A stretch of DNA of 64,000 nt from Actinokineospora auranticolor (GTDB taxonomy: Bacteria > Actinomycetota > Actinomycetes > Mycobacteriales > Pseudonocardiaceae), in NCBI RefSeq assembly GCF_002934265.1, contig NZ_PTIX01000004.1, positions 310,001 through 374,000 of the forward strand, read 5' to 3'. Position 1 is the first letter of the stretch, and each line of letters opens with the position of its first letter. The translations under genes and the position numbers were made by a program. Positions 29,508 to 38,442 of the stretch are shown piece after piece. A model generated the notes under the pieces. It saw only the letters and a list, made by a program, of their open reading frames with translations, made no database searches and had not been told where the DNA came from.

Positions 29508-29937
29508 GAAACTCGTCACCCCCGCCCGCCGTCACCGCCCCCGATAGGCTGGAGCAGGGCCGTCCCCCCGGTGGTGGGTGGGGGCTGTGCGGGGTCCGGC
29601 GTGGGGCATTTCAAACTGGTGTTCCGCGGCCGCGCAGGCGGTCTCGTGTGGACGGAGCGCGGTCGGGCCTGTTGGTTTGCCGTGGAGGTCTGGTTCTTGC
29701 CCCGGTGCGGGTAGGACAGGGTGGCGTGAGCCGGCGCTCGTCAGGGACAACTCGGTGAGTTCTGGGTTCGAGCGGTTCCGGCGGGTGCTGTCTCGGGCGG
29801 CCTGGGTGTGCGGCGCGCAACCAAGTGTTCGGCCCTGAGTGCTTCTTCGCGGCGGGCCGGTCGGCTCGGGCGTTGCGCCCGAGGAGGCCCGCCGAGGCTT
29901 CGGAGGGTGGGGGCTGTTGGGGGGTGCCTTGGAGATT

Positions 29938-31107
29938 TCAGAGGCCGATGACGCCGCTCGCCGCCAGCTCCCGGACTTGGTCCGGGGCGTACCCCAGCCA
30001 CTCCAGCACTGCCGCAGAGTGCTCGCCCAACCCCGGCACCGAACCCGCCGACCACTCCCACCCGTCGACCGGTGGCCGCAGCATCGGCACCACCGCCCCC
30101 GGTGCCTCGATCTCCACCCACCGGTCCCGCGCCACCAACTGCGGGTGCGACCGCAGGTCCGCCACCGACCTCGTACGCCCCGCGGGCACGTCCGCCAAGT
30201 CCAACGCCGCCAGCAACTCGGCCGAGGTCATGGCGTCGAAGGCCGGTTGGAGCAAGGCGTGCAGCTCATCCCGACACGCCACCCGCCCCGACACCGACGC
30301 GAACCGCGGATCGGCGGCCAACCCGGGCCCGACCACCGCGCACAGCCGACGCCACTGGCCGTCGTTCTGCACCGCCAAGTGCACCGTCTCGCCGTCTCCG
30401 CAGGTGAACGGACCGTACGGCGCGATAGTCGGGTGATGCGCCCCCGATCGTGTAGGCGCCTGCCCCGTCCCGAACGCGTACAGCGCGGGTTGGTGCATCC
30501 ACTCCGCCAACGCCTCCATCAGCGTCAACCGCAGCGTCGCGCCCTCCCCGGTCCGTCCGCGCCGCACGAGCGCCGCCAGCACGGCCGCGTGCATCTGCGT
30601 GCCCGCCGCGATATCAGCCACCGAGATCCCGGCCCGCGCCATCGCGCCACCCGAGCCGGTGGCCGCGACCAACCCGGTCTCGGACTGCACCAACGCGTCA
30701 AAAGCCTTGCGCGACCGATAAGGCCCACTGTCCCCATAGGACGACAACTCCGCGACGATCAACTCGGGTCGACCGTCCCGCAACGTCTCCGCGTCCAACC
30801 CCAACCGCCGGGCCGCACCGGGGGACAGGTTGCACATCACCACGTCCGCCCGCTCCACCGCCGCCGCCACGACCGCCAGCCCCTCAGGCCGCTTCAGGTC
30901 GACCGCCAGCGACTCCTTGCCGACGTTCGTCCAGGCGAAGTAGCTCGACACCTCCCCGCACGCGGTGTCGTAGTGCCGCGCGAAGTCGCCGTCCAGCTTC
31001 TCCACCTTGATCACCCGCGCGCCCAGGTCGGCCAGCAGACGGGTCGCGTACGGCACCGCGACGGCCTGCTCCAACCCCAGCACCACCACCCCGTCGAGGG
31101 GTTTCAC
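29938..31107 (-). CDS. CaiB/BaiF family CoA-transferase (class III)
   Basis: A 389-residue class III CoA-transferase. The opening [21 protein letters not shown] and [19 protein letters not shown] are family hallmarks, as are [16 protein letters not shown] and the later [11 protein letters not shown]. The active-site Asp is expected around residue 150-165. The GTG start overlaps the fdhD stop as GTGA, implying coupled translation and a possible link to formate or oxalate metabolism. The acyl substrate is unknown; formyl-CoA transferase is one option, but the family also includes racemases. Confidence 0.85.
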   Translation of the reverse strand: MKPLDGVVVLGLEQAVAVPYATRLLADLGARVIKVEKLDGDFARHYDTACGEVSSYFAWTNVGKESLAVDLKRPEGLAVVAAAVERADVVMCNLSPGAARRLGLDAETLRDGRPELIVAELSSYGDSGPYRSRKAFDALVQSETGLVAATGSGGAMARAGISVADIAAGTQMHAAVLAALVRRGRTGEGATLRLTLMEALAEWMHQPALYAFGTGQAPTRSGAHHPTIAPYGPFTCGDGETVHLAVQNDGQWRRLCAVVGPGLAADPRFASVSGRVACRDELHALLQPAFDAMTSAELLAALDLADVPAGRTRSVADLRSHPQLVARDRWVEIEAPGAVVPMLRPPVDGWEWSAGSVPGLGEHSAAVLEWLGYAPDQVRELAASGVIGL

Positions 31108-31928
31108 CCGGTGATCCGCTCGTCGCGCGTGTACAGGTTCATCGTGTCCCCGCGCAGGAACCCGACCAGCGTGATCCCCTGCTCCTCGGCCAACGACACC
31201 GCCAACGACGACGGCGCCGACACCGCGGCGAGCACCGGGATCCCCGCCATGGCCGCCTTCTGCACCAACTCGAACGACGCGCGCCCCGAAACCAGCAGAA
31301 CCTTGCCCGCCAACGGGACCAGCTCCTGCTGCACGGCCCACCCGATCACCTTGTCGACCGCGTTGTGCCGCCCGACGTCCTCGCGCACCACGAGCGCGGC
31401 ACCGTCCGATGTGAACAGTCCGGCGGCGTGCAGGCCGCCGGTGCTGCCGAACACCTTCTGCTTCTCCTGCAACTCATCCGGCAACCCCGAAAGCGTTCCC
31501 ACGCTGACCCGCGACGAATCCCCGGCGGGCGAGTACCGCGTCTTCAACCGAACCGCGTCCAGCGCGGCCTTTCCGCAAACCCCGCAGGACGACGTCGTGT
31601 AGAAGTTCCGCTCCACACCGACTTCCGGCGCGGGCACACCCTCCGCCAACGCCACGTCCAGCACGTTGTAGGTGTTGCGCCCCTCGTCGTCGACCCCGTC
31701 GCAGTACCGCGCGACCGCGATGTCCGCCCGCCCCCCGATGACACCCTCGGTGAGCAGGAACCCGTGCGCCAACTCGACATCGTGCCCCGGTGTCCGCATG
31801 GTGACAGCCAGTGCCCGACCCCCGACCCGCAACTCCAACGGCTCCTCGGCCGCGAGCGTGTCCGGCCTCGACCGCCGCCCGTCGGGCCCGACCCGCACCA
31901 CCGACCTGCGCACCGTCACCCGTCCCAT
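31104..31928 (-). CDS. fdhD: FdhD, sulfurtransferase for formate dehydrogenase
   Basis: Transfers sulfur from a desulfurase to the molybdenum cofactor of formate dehydrogenase. The 274-residue protein has the conserved SSCGVCGK with Cys115 and Cys118, preceded by the substrate-binding N-terminal domain, and GGLHAAGLF and [16 protein letters not shown] in the cofactor-binding half. It lies 7 kb from the FdhF-type molybdoenzyme on the same strand, its likely client. A -10 hexamer ends seven bases before the ATG. Confidence 0.95.
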   Translation of the reverse strand: MGRVTVRRSVVRVGPDGRRSRPDTLAAEEPLELRVGGRALAVTMRTPGHDVELAHGFLLTEGVIGGRADIAVARYCDGVDDEGRNTYNVLDVALAEGVPAPEVGVERNFYTTSSCGVCGKAALDAVRLKTRYSPAGDSSRVSVGTLSGLPDELQEKQKVFGSTGGLHAAGLFTSDGAALVVREDVGRHNAVDKVIGWAVQQELVPLAGKVLLVSGRASFELVQKAAMAGIPVLAAVSAPSSLAVSLAEEQGITLVGFLRGDTMNLYTRDERITG

Positions 31929-31934
31929 GGGGAC

Positions 31935-31940
31935 AGCATA
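31935..31940 (-). promoter_or_regulatory. -10 hexamer TATGCT of a leaderless fdhD
   Basis: TATGCT on the minus strand ends seven bases before the fdhD ATG at 31928, leaving no room for a ribosome site; the mRNA should start at the A of ATG. Confidence 0.55.
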
Positions 31941-31941
31941 G

Positions 31942-31987
31942 AAAACGGGGGCCGCTCCGACGCCTGCGTACGTCGGGAGCGGCCCCC
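31942..31987 (-). terminator. Terminator of the S1 protease gene
   Basis: A long imperfect stem (31947-31961 with about 31971-31987) just past the protease stop, followed on the minus strand by TTTTC. It overlaps the fdhD promoter region, so it also insulates fdhD. Confidence 0.75.
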
Positions 31988-32007
31988 TAGCGGAACTGCC
32001 TAGCTGT

Positions 32008-33345
32008 TTACGCGCGTCCCCACAGCGACGGGACGTTCGGCGGCTCCCAGCCGGGGAGCGAGGTGTGACCCTGGATGGCGCGGTAGGTCACGCCGGAGTA
32101 GGTCACGGTCGCGCCGGCCGCGTAGTTGGTGTACGGCGCCCACGAGGTGCCACCGGGCGGGTTGCCCGGAGTGGTCGTGGTGGTGGAGCCGGGCGGGTTA
32201 CCACCCGAGGTCAGCAGCCGCAGACCGTAGGCCTGCAGGATCTCGTTGACCGGCTGGAAATAGAAGGTACCGCCCTGCGAGCAGTTGCCGGAGCCACCGG
32301 AGGTGACGCCCTGCGCCTGGGCGCCGGCCAGCCACGAACCACCGGAGTCACCGGGCTCGGCGCAGGCGTTGGTCCGGGTCAGGCCCGAGACGGTGCCCTC
32401 CTGGTAGTTGACCGAGGCGTTCTTCTGCTGGATGGTGCCGCAGTGCCAACCGGTCGTGGAGCCCGAACGGCAGACCGACGCGCCGACAGCGGCCTCGGTG
32501 CTGCCCTCGACGCTCACGTTCTGGCCGCCCGAGTAGCGGTTGACCAGCGGACGCGGGGTGTTGCCCGCGGCCACGCGCACGTAGCCGTAGTCGTTGCCGG
32601 GGAAGCTGGAACCGGCGACCGAACCGCTCGGGTTGGAGGTCTGGGTGCCGACGGTGCCGCAGTGGCCCGCGGTCACGAAGCCACCCTCGACCGAGAAGCC
32701 GATCGAGCAGCGGCTGCCGCCACCGAAGTTGTACGCGTTGCCGCCGATGACGTCGATCAGCGGGCGCGGGGCCTCGGTCGAGGTCTCGACGCGCACCGCC
32801 GCGGCGTCCAGACCGGCCGACTTCGCCCACGCCTTGGCCGCGTCCTGGCCGCCCGCCTTGGCCAACACGACCACCGCGTTCGTGTTGACGTCGACGTACC
32901 AGCCCGGGACGGACTGGGGGGCCTTGCCGTGCGCGTCCAGCTTCGCCTTGGCCGAGTCGAGGGCGGCCTGGCTCCTGGCCACCACCTTCGGCACCGCGCC
33001 GAGGCCGCGGACCTGGTCGGCCTTGGCCGGGTCGGTCAGCGCCACGGTCAGGGTGTTGGCGCCCGCGTCCAGCCAGGCACCACCGAACGCGTTGCCCAGC
33101 GAGCCGCGCAGCGCCTGCTCGGTGCTGGACGCCTTGTGCTCGCGGGCGATCCGCTGGCGCGCCTGGTCGGGCGTCAGCTTGAGGTCACGGGCCATGGCCG
33201 AGAGCATCTCGGGGCTGGCCGCGTCGGCACCCACGGCGGCCGGGGCGGTCTGCCCGGCGGTCGCCGAAGGGGTGAGGGCGACGGCCGTCGCGAGACCGGC
33301 GGCCGTCAACGCCGCCATGGCGGCGGCGGTTAACTTTCGATTCAT
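32008..33345 (-). CDS. Secreted S1 serine protease with prodomain and carbohydrate-binding tail
   Basis: A 445-residue streptogrisin/alpha-lytic-type preproprotease. Parts in order: signal peptide (1-31, ending ATA), alpha-lytic-type prodomain (about 45-195), mature chymotrypsin fold starting near [13 protein letters not shown] with His228 (TAGHCG), Asp252 (GNDYGY) and Ser334 (GDSGGSW), Cys pairs for disulfides, a Pro/Gly/Thr linker (about 388-398), and a chitin-binding-like module ([20 protein letters not shown] ... [11 protein letters not shown]). Start ATG 33345 follows AGGAGA; a GTG lies just before it. A palindrome marks the upstream region. Confidence 0.93.
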   Translation of the reverse strand: MNRKLTAAAMAALTAAGLATAVALTPSATAGQTAPAAVGADAASPEMLSAMARDLKLTPDQARQRIAREHKASSTEQALRGSLGNAFGGAWLDAGANTLTVALTDPAKADQVRGLGAVPKVVARSQAALDSAKAKLDAHGKAPQSVPGWYVDVNTNAVVVLAKAGGQDAAKAWAKSAGLDAAAVRVETSTEAPRPLIDVIGGNAYNFGGGSRCSIGFSVEGGFVTAGHCGTVGTQTSNPSGSVAGSSFPGNDYGYVRVAAGNTPRPLVNRYSGGQNVSVEGSTEAAVGASVCRSGSTTGWHCGTIQQKNASVNYQEGTVSGLTRTNACAEPGDSGGSWLAGAQAQGVTSGGSGNCSQGGTFYFQPVNEILQAYGLRLLTSGGNPPGSTTTTTPGNPPGGTSWAPYTNYAAGATVTYSGVTYRAIQGHTSLPGWEPPNVPSLWGRA

Positions 33346-33410
33346 CACGCTCTCCTAGCGAGGGCGAGTTGTGCAGGGTAGGACACCGACGGTAAGAGTC
33401 CGATAGCCCG

Positions 33411-33428
33411 TATTGGTACATACCAATA
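33411..33428. promoter_or_regulatory. Perfect AT-rich palindrome, candidate operator
   Basis: TATTGGTA-CA-TACCAATA, an eight-bp-arm inverted repeat in the divergent region between the S1 protease and the SDR. The surrounding stretch is unusually AT-rich (GTCATATCTCTCTAATC follows). It could bind a dimeric regulator controlling either gene. Confidence 0.5.
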
Positions 33429-33471
33429 GGGTCATATCTCTCTAATCCGGCATTAATGGGAAGGTGGGAAC

Positions 33472-34263
33472 GTGAGTCCACAGCGCGAATTCGTCCAGCC
33501 ATCAGCACAACCACCTCGGCGGATCCTGGTCACTGGCTCGTCGAGTGGTATAGGCGCGGCGGTGGCGCGCGCGTTCGCGGAGTACGGCGATCGGGTGGCC
33601 ATCCACTACTTCTCGGGGGCCGAAAGAGCGGAACTGGTGCGGGCCGCGCTACCGGGAGGAGGGCACATCACCGTGGGCGCCGACCTGGCGGACCCGGCCG
33701 CCGTCCCGGGGTTGGTCGAGGCCACTGTGGAGGGTCTGGGCGGGGTCGACGTACTGGTCAACAACGCCGCGGTGATCACCCAGGCGCAGCCGCCGACCAT
33801 GCCGTACGACGAGTGGGTCAAGGCCTGGCAGGACGTGCTCGCGGTCAACCTGCTGGGCGCGGCGAACGTGTCGCACCAGGTCATCGCGCGCATGCTGGCC
33901 CAGGGGACCGGCGGGCGGATCATCAACGTCGGTTCGCGCGGCGCGTTCCGCGGCGAGCCGGGGCACGCCGCGTACGGCGCGAGCAAGGCCGCCCTGCACG
34001 CGATGGGGCAATCGCTCGCGGTCGCGCTGGCGCCGCACGGTATCGCCGTGACCTCGGTAGCCCCCGGATTCGTGGAAACCGATCGGGTGGCGGACCGGCT
34101 CTCGGGTACGCAGGGCGAACACATCCGCGCGCAGAGCCCGTTCAACCGCGTGGCCACGCCGGAGGAGATCGCGGCGGCCGTGCTGTACCTGGCCTCGCCC
34201 GAGGCGCTGTGGGCGTCGGGGACGATCATCGACCTCAACGGGGCGTCGTACCTGCGCACTTGA
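33472..34263 (+). CDS. Short-chain dehydrogenase/reductase
   Basis: A 263-residue classical SDR. The NAD(P) loop TGSSSGIG is at 21-28, NNAA at 97-100, and the catalytic set Ser155, Tyr168, Lys172 (YGASK) is complete; the end ASGTIIDLNGASY fits family members related to 3-oxoacyl-ACP reductases. The substrate is unknown. GTG start with AGGTGGGAA upstream. The FAD oxidoreductase starts 31 bases after it. Confidence 0.9.
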   Translation: MSPQREFVQPSAQPPRRILVTGSSSGIGAAVARAFAEYGDRVAIHYFSGAERAELVRAALPGGGHITVGADLADPAAVPGLVEATVEGLGGVDVLVNNAAVITQAQPPTMPYDEWVKAWQDVLAVNLLGAANVSHQVIARMLAQGTGGRIINVGSRGAFRGEPGHAAYGASKAALHAMGQSLAVALAPHGIAVTSVAPGFVETDRVADRLSGTQGEHIRAQSPFNRVATPEEIAAAVLYLASPEALWASGTIIDLNGASYLRT

Positions 34264-34294
34264 TCCCGTCCGCCTGCCGTGGTGGGGTCGGGGC

Positions 34295-35788
34295 GTGGGC
34301 AACCGGGTGGTGATCGTCGGAGGCGGGCACAACGCCCTGGTGGCGGCGGCTTATCTCGCGCGCGCCGGGCGTTCGGTGCTGGTGCTGGAGCGGCTGGGGC
34401 ACGTGGGCGGGGCGGCGGTCAGCGCCAGCCCGTTCCCGGGGGTGCGGCTGTCGAGGTACTCGTACCTGGTCAGCCTGCTGCCGGACCGGATCGTCCACGA
34501 CCTCGGCCTCCGGCTGGACCTGCGCACCCGGTCGGTGTCCTCGTACACGCCGGTTGACCAGGGCGGACTCCTGGTCGGCGGCCCCGACACCGCCGGTTCG
34601 TTCCGCGCGCTGACGGGCTCGCACGCCGAGTACGACCGGTGGCGCGAGTTTTATGGGGCTATAACACTGATGGCGAAAGCCCTCGCGCCGACGCTGCTGG
34701 AGCCGGTGCTCACTCGCGAATCGGTGCGCGACCTGGTACTGGCCGCGGCGGGCGAGCGCACTTGGCGGCAGGTGTTCGAGCAGTCGCTGGGGGAGACCCT
34801 CGAGGAGACGTTCACCAACGACATCGTCCGCGGCGTAGTGGCCACCGACGGTCTCATTGGCACCTACACCTCCCTCTACGACCTACGCGCCAACCGCTGC
34901 TTCCTCTACCACGTCATCGGAAACGGAACCGGCGACTGGCGTGTCCCGGTCGGCGGCATGGGCTCGGTGACCGCGGAACTCGACCGCGCCGCCCGCCGGT
35001 CCGGGGCGCGGATCACCACGAACGCCGAGGTCACCGCCATCGAGGCCGACGGTATAACGGCGGAGGTCCGCTACGTCGTGGCGGGCGAGGAGCGCACGGT
35101 CGCCGCGGACCACGTGCTCTCCGGCGTCGCCCCCGCGATCCTGGACCGCCTCCGCGGCCGCACTCCCGCCGACGCGGCCCCCGGCGCCCAACTGAAGATC
35201 AACCTCCTGCTGGATCGCCTGCCGAGGTTCAAATCCGGCGTCTCCCCGGAAGACGCCTTCGCGGGCACGCTCCACCTGGACGAGTCCTTCGCGGACCTGG
35301 AAAATGCCTACCGGGCAACGGAAGCGGGCGCTCTCCCGGATCATCCGCCCGCCGAGACGTACTGCCACACCCTGACCGACAGGTCCATTGTGGACTCGCC
35401 AACCGCGCACACCCTGACCCTGTTCGGCCTGCACACCCCCGCCGCCCTGTTCGCCGACCCCGGCGCCCGCGACGAGCTGGTGTCCCGCTACCTCGCCCGC
35501 CTCAACCACCACCTGGTCGACCCGATCGAGGACTGCCTGGCCCACTTCCCGGACGGCCGCCCCTGCCTGGAGGCCCGCACCCCATTGGACCTCGAGGCCG
35601 ACCTGTCCATGCCCCACGGCAACATCTTCCACGGCGACCTGACCTGGCCCTTCGCCGAACGCCCCGTCGGCTGGGGCGTCGAGACCGACACCCCCAACCT
35701 CCTGAACTGCGGCAGCTCCGCCCTACGCGGTGGCGGCGTCAGCGGCATCGCGGGCCACAACGCCGCAATGGCCCTCCTGAACCCCTGA
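34295..35788 (+). CDS. FAD-dependent oxidoreductase, phytoene desaturase-like (PYROXD2-type)
   Basis: A 497-residue flavoprotein. The N-terminal FAD motif VVIVGGGHNALVAAAYLARA (5-24) and GHVGGAA, the middle VPVGGMGSVTAELDRAARRSG that recurs in phytoene-desaturase-like enzymes, and the C-terminal LNCGSSALRGGGVSGIAGHNAA place it in that group. No carotenoid genes are nearby, so a carotenoid role is doubtful. It probably shares a transcript with the SDR. Confidence 0.85.
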   Translation: MGNRVVIVGGGHNALVAAAYLARAGRSVLVLERLGHVGGAAVSASPFPGVRLSRYSYLVSLLPDRIVHDLGLRLDLRTRSVSSYTPVDQGGLLVGGPDTAGSFRALTGSHAEYDRWREFYGAITLMAKALAPTLLEPVLTRESVRDLVLAAAGERTWRQVFEQSLGETLEETFTNDIVRGVVATDGLIGTYTSLYDLRANRCFLYHVIGNGTGDWRVPVGGMGSVTAELDRAARRSGARITTNAEVTAIEADGITAEVRYVVAGEERTVAADHVLSGVAPAILDRLRGRTPADAAPGAQLKINLLLDRLPRFKSGVSPEDAFAGTLHLDESFADLENAYRATEAGALPDHPPAETYCHTLTDRSIVDSPTAHTLTLFGLHTPAALFADPGARDELVSRYLARLNHHLVDPIEDCLAHFPDGRPCLEARTPLDLEADLSMPHGNIFHGDLTWPFAERPVGWGVETDTPNLLNCGSSALRGGGVSGIAGHNAAMALLNP

Positions 35789-35843
35789 CCGCTGGTTCTC
35801 CACGGGACGTGCGAGTCCGGCCTTTCGCGGGCTGCGCCGCAGG

Positions 35844-36164
35844 TCAACGCGGCGCGCCCGCCGGCCCCCGGCCGCCCACTCGGTGGCCGCGGAAGAGCAG
35901 CCAGAGGATCCACGCCTGCACCAGCGTCGCGGCGACCAGCACGGCAGACGCGACGATGCCGTCCCAGGGCGCCGCGAACTCGGGCAGCAGAACCAGAACC
36001 AGTGACGCGGGCAGCGCGGCGATGATCGCCAACACCGGGGCGAACGACGCGTCCGGGGAGTCGTGCACGGCGATGAGCACCGCGACGACGATGAAGACAA
36101 CGGTCACCACGCCGACGTAGCCCAAGACAACCTTGCGCGCGGTCCGCTGGTTGCTCCAGGCCAT
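35844..36164 (-). CDS. Small membrane protein, possibly SCO4225 family
   Basis: A 106-residue protein with three hydrophobic helices (about 14-33, 44-61, 71-92) and the motif HDSPDASFAPV between the first two, which I associate with the SCO4225 family of actinobacterial membrane proteins. ATG 36164 is preceded by GGGAGG. Function unknown. Same strand as the mycoredoxin gene 93 bases upstream. Confidence 0.7.
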   Translation of the reverse strand: MAWSNQRTARKVVLGYVGVVTVVFIVVAVLIAVHDSPDASFAPVLAIIAALPASLVLVLLPEFAAPWDGIVASAVLVAATLVQAWILWLLFRGHRVGGRGPAGAPR

Positions 36165-36257
36165 GGCACCCTCCCGGCCTCCACCCTGCCGCACGAGCGG
36201 GGCCCGCACCGGATGAGTGGGTTTCACGTCCCCCGGCACCGGCGCGGGCCCGGCCGA

Positions 36258-36506
36258 CTACTTCGCCAACTGGGCCTTGACCTGCGCGACCGTCGGGTTG
36301 GTCAACGCCGACCCGTCCGGGAAGTGCAGGGTCGGGACGGTCTGGTTGCCACCGTTGACGCTCATGACGAACTCGGCCGCGTCGGGGACCTGCTCGATGT
36401 CGACCTCCTCGAACTCGATGCCCTCGTCCGCGAGCAGCGTCTTGAGCCTGCGGCAGTACCCGCACCAGGTCGTGGAGTACATGGTCAGCGTCGTGGGGGC
36501 GGACAT
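36258..36506 (-). CDS. mrx1: Mycoredoxin (glutaredoxin-like), Mrx1-type
   Basis: An 82-residue glutaredoxin-fold protein with redox motif W-C15-G-Y-C18, TVPTLHF with the cis-Pro, and a C-terminal helix. WCGYC and the short length match actinobacterial mycoredoxin 1, which reduces mycothiol mixed disulfides. It would work in the same thiol pool as the Rv2466c-like protein at 12.5 kb. ATG 36506 follows GAGGAG. Confidence 0.9.
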   Translation of the reverse strand: MSAPTTLTMYSTTWCGYCRRLKTLLADEGIEFEEVDIEQVPDAAEFVMSVNGGNQTVPTLHFPDGSALTNPTVAQVKAQLAK

Positions 36507-36873
36507 CGGCTGGCTCCTCGGGGTCGTGCCGGAGATCGTCTCGTAGGGCTCAACGCCCCGGCCACTGTGCCCGATGCCGGTCGGGGGTGAGGCCCGCATC
36601 ACACGAACGGGGAAAATGAGGTGACTTGCCCATGATTTTTCCGTCAAGATATGTTGCTGAGGTGATCCGCCCGCCGCGGATCGCGTCGAAGTCGCGAGAG
36701 CGAGCGTGGCCGCCCGCGATTCGCACCCAACGGCCGACAACGACCACAGGACTCCACAAACCCACTTTCGCCGGGTTGCGGGGACACGCGTCCCCGTCCA
36801 GGGTCAGTTTTGTTTCCGAGCCGAGCGCCCACGTGCGTCCTGGGGGACGCCACCTAGAACACGGAGGCGAACG
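36507..36873. promoter_or_regulatory. Intergenic region (367 bp) with a plus-strand promoter candidate
   Basis: TTGCCC (36626-36631) and TATGTT (36650-36655), 18 bases apart, form a good sigma-70-type promoter in a locally AT-rich patch, pointing toward the small gene at 36874. The left end carries the mycoredoxin ribosome site. No gene is seen inside. Confidence 0.45.
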
Positions 36874-37062
36874 ATGCATCCCGACGTGTACCAAGACATG
36901 ATCCGCCACCAGCAGGCCGAAGCCCGCCAAGAAGCCGCGGCCTGGCGCTTCGGCCACGGCGAACCCGCCGCCGAGTTGGCCTGGGAAGAACCCCCGGCCC
37001 ACCCGAAGGACACCATCTGGCAACGGATCGTCGCGGGCAGCCGAAATCCACTCCGCACCTGA
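36874..37062 (+). CDS. Small 62-residue protein, unknown
   Basis: A short gene with GGAGG seven bases before its ATG. The product begins MHPDVYQDMIRHQQAEARQE, an amphipathic, charged helix, and ends with a basic tail. It resembles small actinobacterial proteins of similar start (MHPD-type), but I cannot name a family. The frame is open upstream to 36706, but the ribosome site decides this start. A perfect hairpin follows. Confidence 0.65.
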   Translation: MHPDVYQDMIRHQQAEARQEAAAWRFGHGEPAAELAWEEPPAHPKDTIWQRIVAGSRNPLRT

Positions 37063-37080
37063 CCGGTTCGAAGAACCGCC

Positions 37081-37113
37081 CCGAACGGGGTGCGTCCACC
37101 GCACCCCGTTCGG
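37081..37113 (+). terminator. Perfect 14-bp stem-loop after the small gene
   Basis: CCGAACGGGGTGCG (37081-37094) pairs fully with 37100-37113 around a five-base loop, 18 bases after the stop. No T-run. Confidence 0.65.
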
Positions 37114-38246
37114 CTACACCCGATCCGGTGAATTTCGCCGACAACGAGCGACCGTCGCCGGGGATGAACCCGAATAATCTTCCAGCCTTCGAGCTGATTA
37201 ATTACCTGCCCCGCCACCGGATTCAGTAGGAAATTAATCCAACACCACGCGCTCCCGCGAACCCACCCACGAACCCGTGCGCCCTATTCGCACCGCACCT
37301 CTGCTCACCCACCCGCCCGGACGTTACCCACTCGCGGAGCGCTGCCCCGACATACAGGGGTTGCCCACCGGGCCCTCTAGCTCACCCGGCCTCTCTCGCT
37401 CACCCGGTGCTGTGCTGCCTACCTGGCGGTCTCTCGCTCACCTGGCGCCGCGTTGCCCACTTGGCGCTCTCTCGCCTACTCGGCGCTGCGCTGCTGGACC
37501 GGTGTTGCGCCGCCGGACCGGTTTCGCCTGTTGGACGACCGGTGCGCTGCTGGGCCGGTACTGCCCCGCTAGACCGGTGCGTTGGCAGGGCAGCGCTGCC
37601 TCGCGGACGGGCGCTTGCCTCACCCAACTGGTGGCGCCTTGCCGGAGTTTGCCCTCCCGACAAGGTGGCGTCGCCACCCAGCCTGGCGAGCAGACTGGCC
37701 CAGCGCACGGCCCGGAGGTGTGGCGCGGGCTCGACCACCACCCGCCTAGCGGAGGCGATGGCGCTTCTCCACCCGACGCGGCGCTCAGCTCGCTGCCCCA
37801 TGGCTGGCGGTGGGCAAAGGCACGCTCGGGCCACCTGGCAGCCGGGCTCGTGCGGTAGCAGGCCCGTCGCCCTGATAGGGCTCCGGCCCGCCCGGACTTG
37901 GCACCGGCAGGTGCCAGCCCCGCCAGGTCTCGCCCTCGCCGGATCCAGCTCTGCCCGTTCAGCCCGGCCGGAGCCGGCTCTCGGGCTCAGTCCCGCCGGA
38001 GCCCAAGCCATGCCACACCCGGTCTGCGGGAGGCAGCCCGGCCGGAGCCGGTCTTGCCCGGTCCGCGCCCCGTCAGGCGCCAGCCCTGCCAGCCTTGCCA
38101 GGCGCCAGCCTTGCCAGCCCTGCTGGCTCTGTTCGCCCCTTCGCCCGACGGGCCAGCCGACAGGCACGTGCCAGCGCGTCAGGTCGGCCCACCTGGTGGC
38201 GGATGCGTGTCGAGCTTGCCCGCGCTCGGCCCAGTGGGCTCGCATT

Positions 38247-38373
38247 GCCTCGGTGCCTCGGTGCCTCGGTGCCTCGGTGCCTCGGTGCCTCGGTGCCTCG
38301 GTGCCTCGGTGCCTCGGTGCCTCGGTGCCTCGGTGCCTCGGTGCCTCGGTGCCTCGGTGCCTCGGTGCCTCGG
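38247..38373. repeat. Octanucleotide tandem array, about 16 copies of GCCTCGGT
   Basis: 127 bases of uninterrupted 8-bp repeat, ending 70 bases past the end of the FdhF-type gene. Because 8 is not a multiple of 3, all three plus-strand frames read the same octapeptide (PRCLGASV) and all minus frames read RHRGTEAP. Expected to vary in length by slippage. Confidence 0.95.
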
Positions 38374-38442
38374 CACAGGAGCGCCGGGAGTGCGGGGAAT
38401 GGCGGGCGGGGGCGCTGTCCCTATTTTGTTGTGGGGGTTGGG

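Larger units (their letters stand above)
28718..29937. other. Gene-poor region (1.2 kb) with duplication and regulatory-like sites
   Basis: No gene can be supported. Long frames here are Pro/Arg-rich and overlap in several frames. The stretch contains a CRP-like palindrome, a 94-bp direct duplication and three DnaA-box-like sites, listed separately. Base composition is lower in G and rich in C on the plus strand (28800-29520), then becomes G-rich after about 29540, a clear strand-composition switch. Confidence 0.6.
37063..38442. other. Gene-poor low-complexity region (1.4 kb)
   Basis: After the hairpin comes an AT-richer patch (about 37160-37250, with ATTAATTA and AAATTAAT), unusual here. 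From 37370 to about 38140 the DNA is a mosaic of degenerate short repeats (CTCTCTCGCTCACCYGG-like at 37390-37470, GCCAGCCCTGCCAGCCTTGC-like at 38080-38130). It ends in the 8-bp tandem array. Long frames on both strands are Cys/Arg/Trp-rich and overlap one another, so none is called as a gene. Confidence 0.6.

Noticed and set aside
38247-38373. CRISPR array
   Set aside because: Pure 8-bp tandem repeat without spacers and no cas genes.
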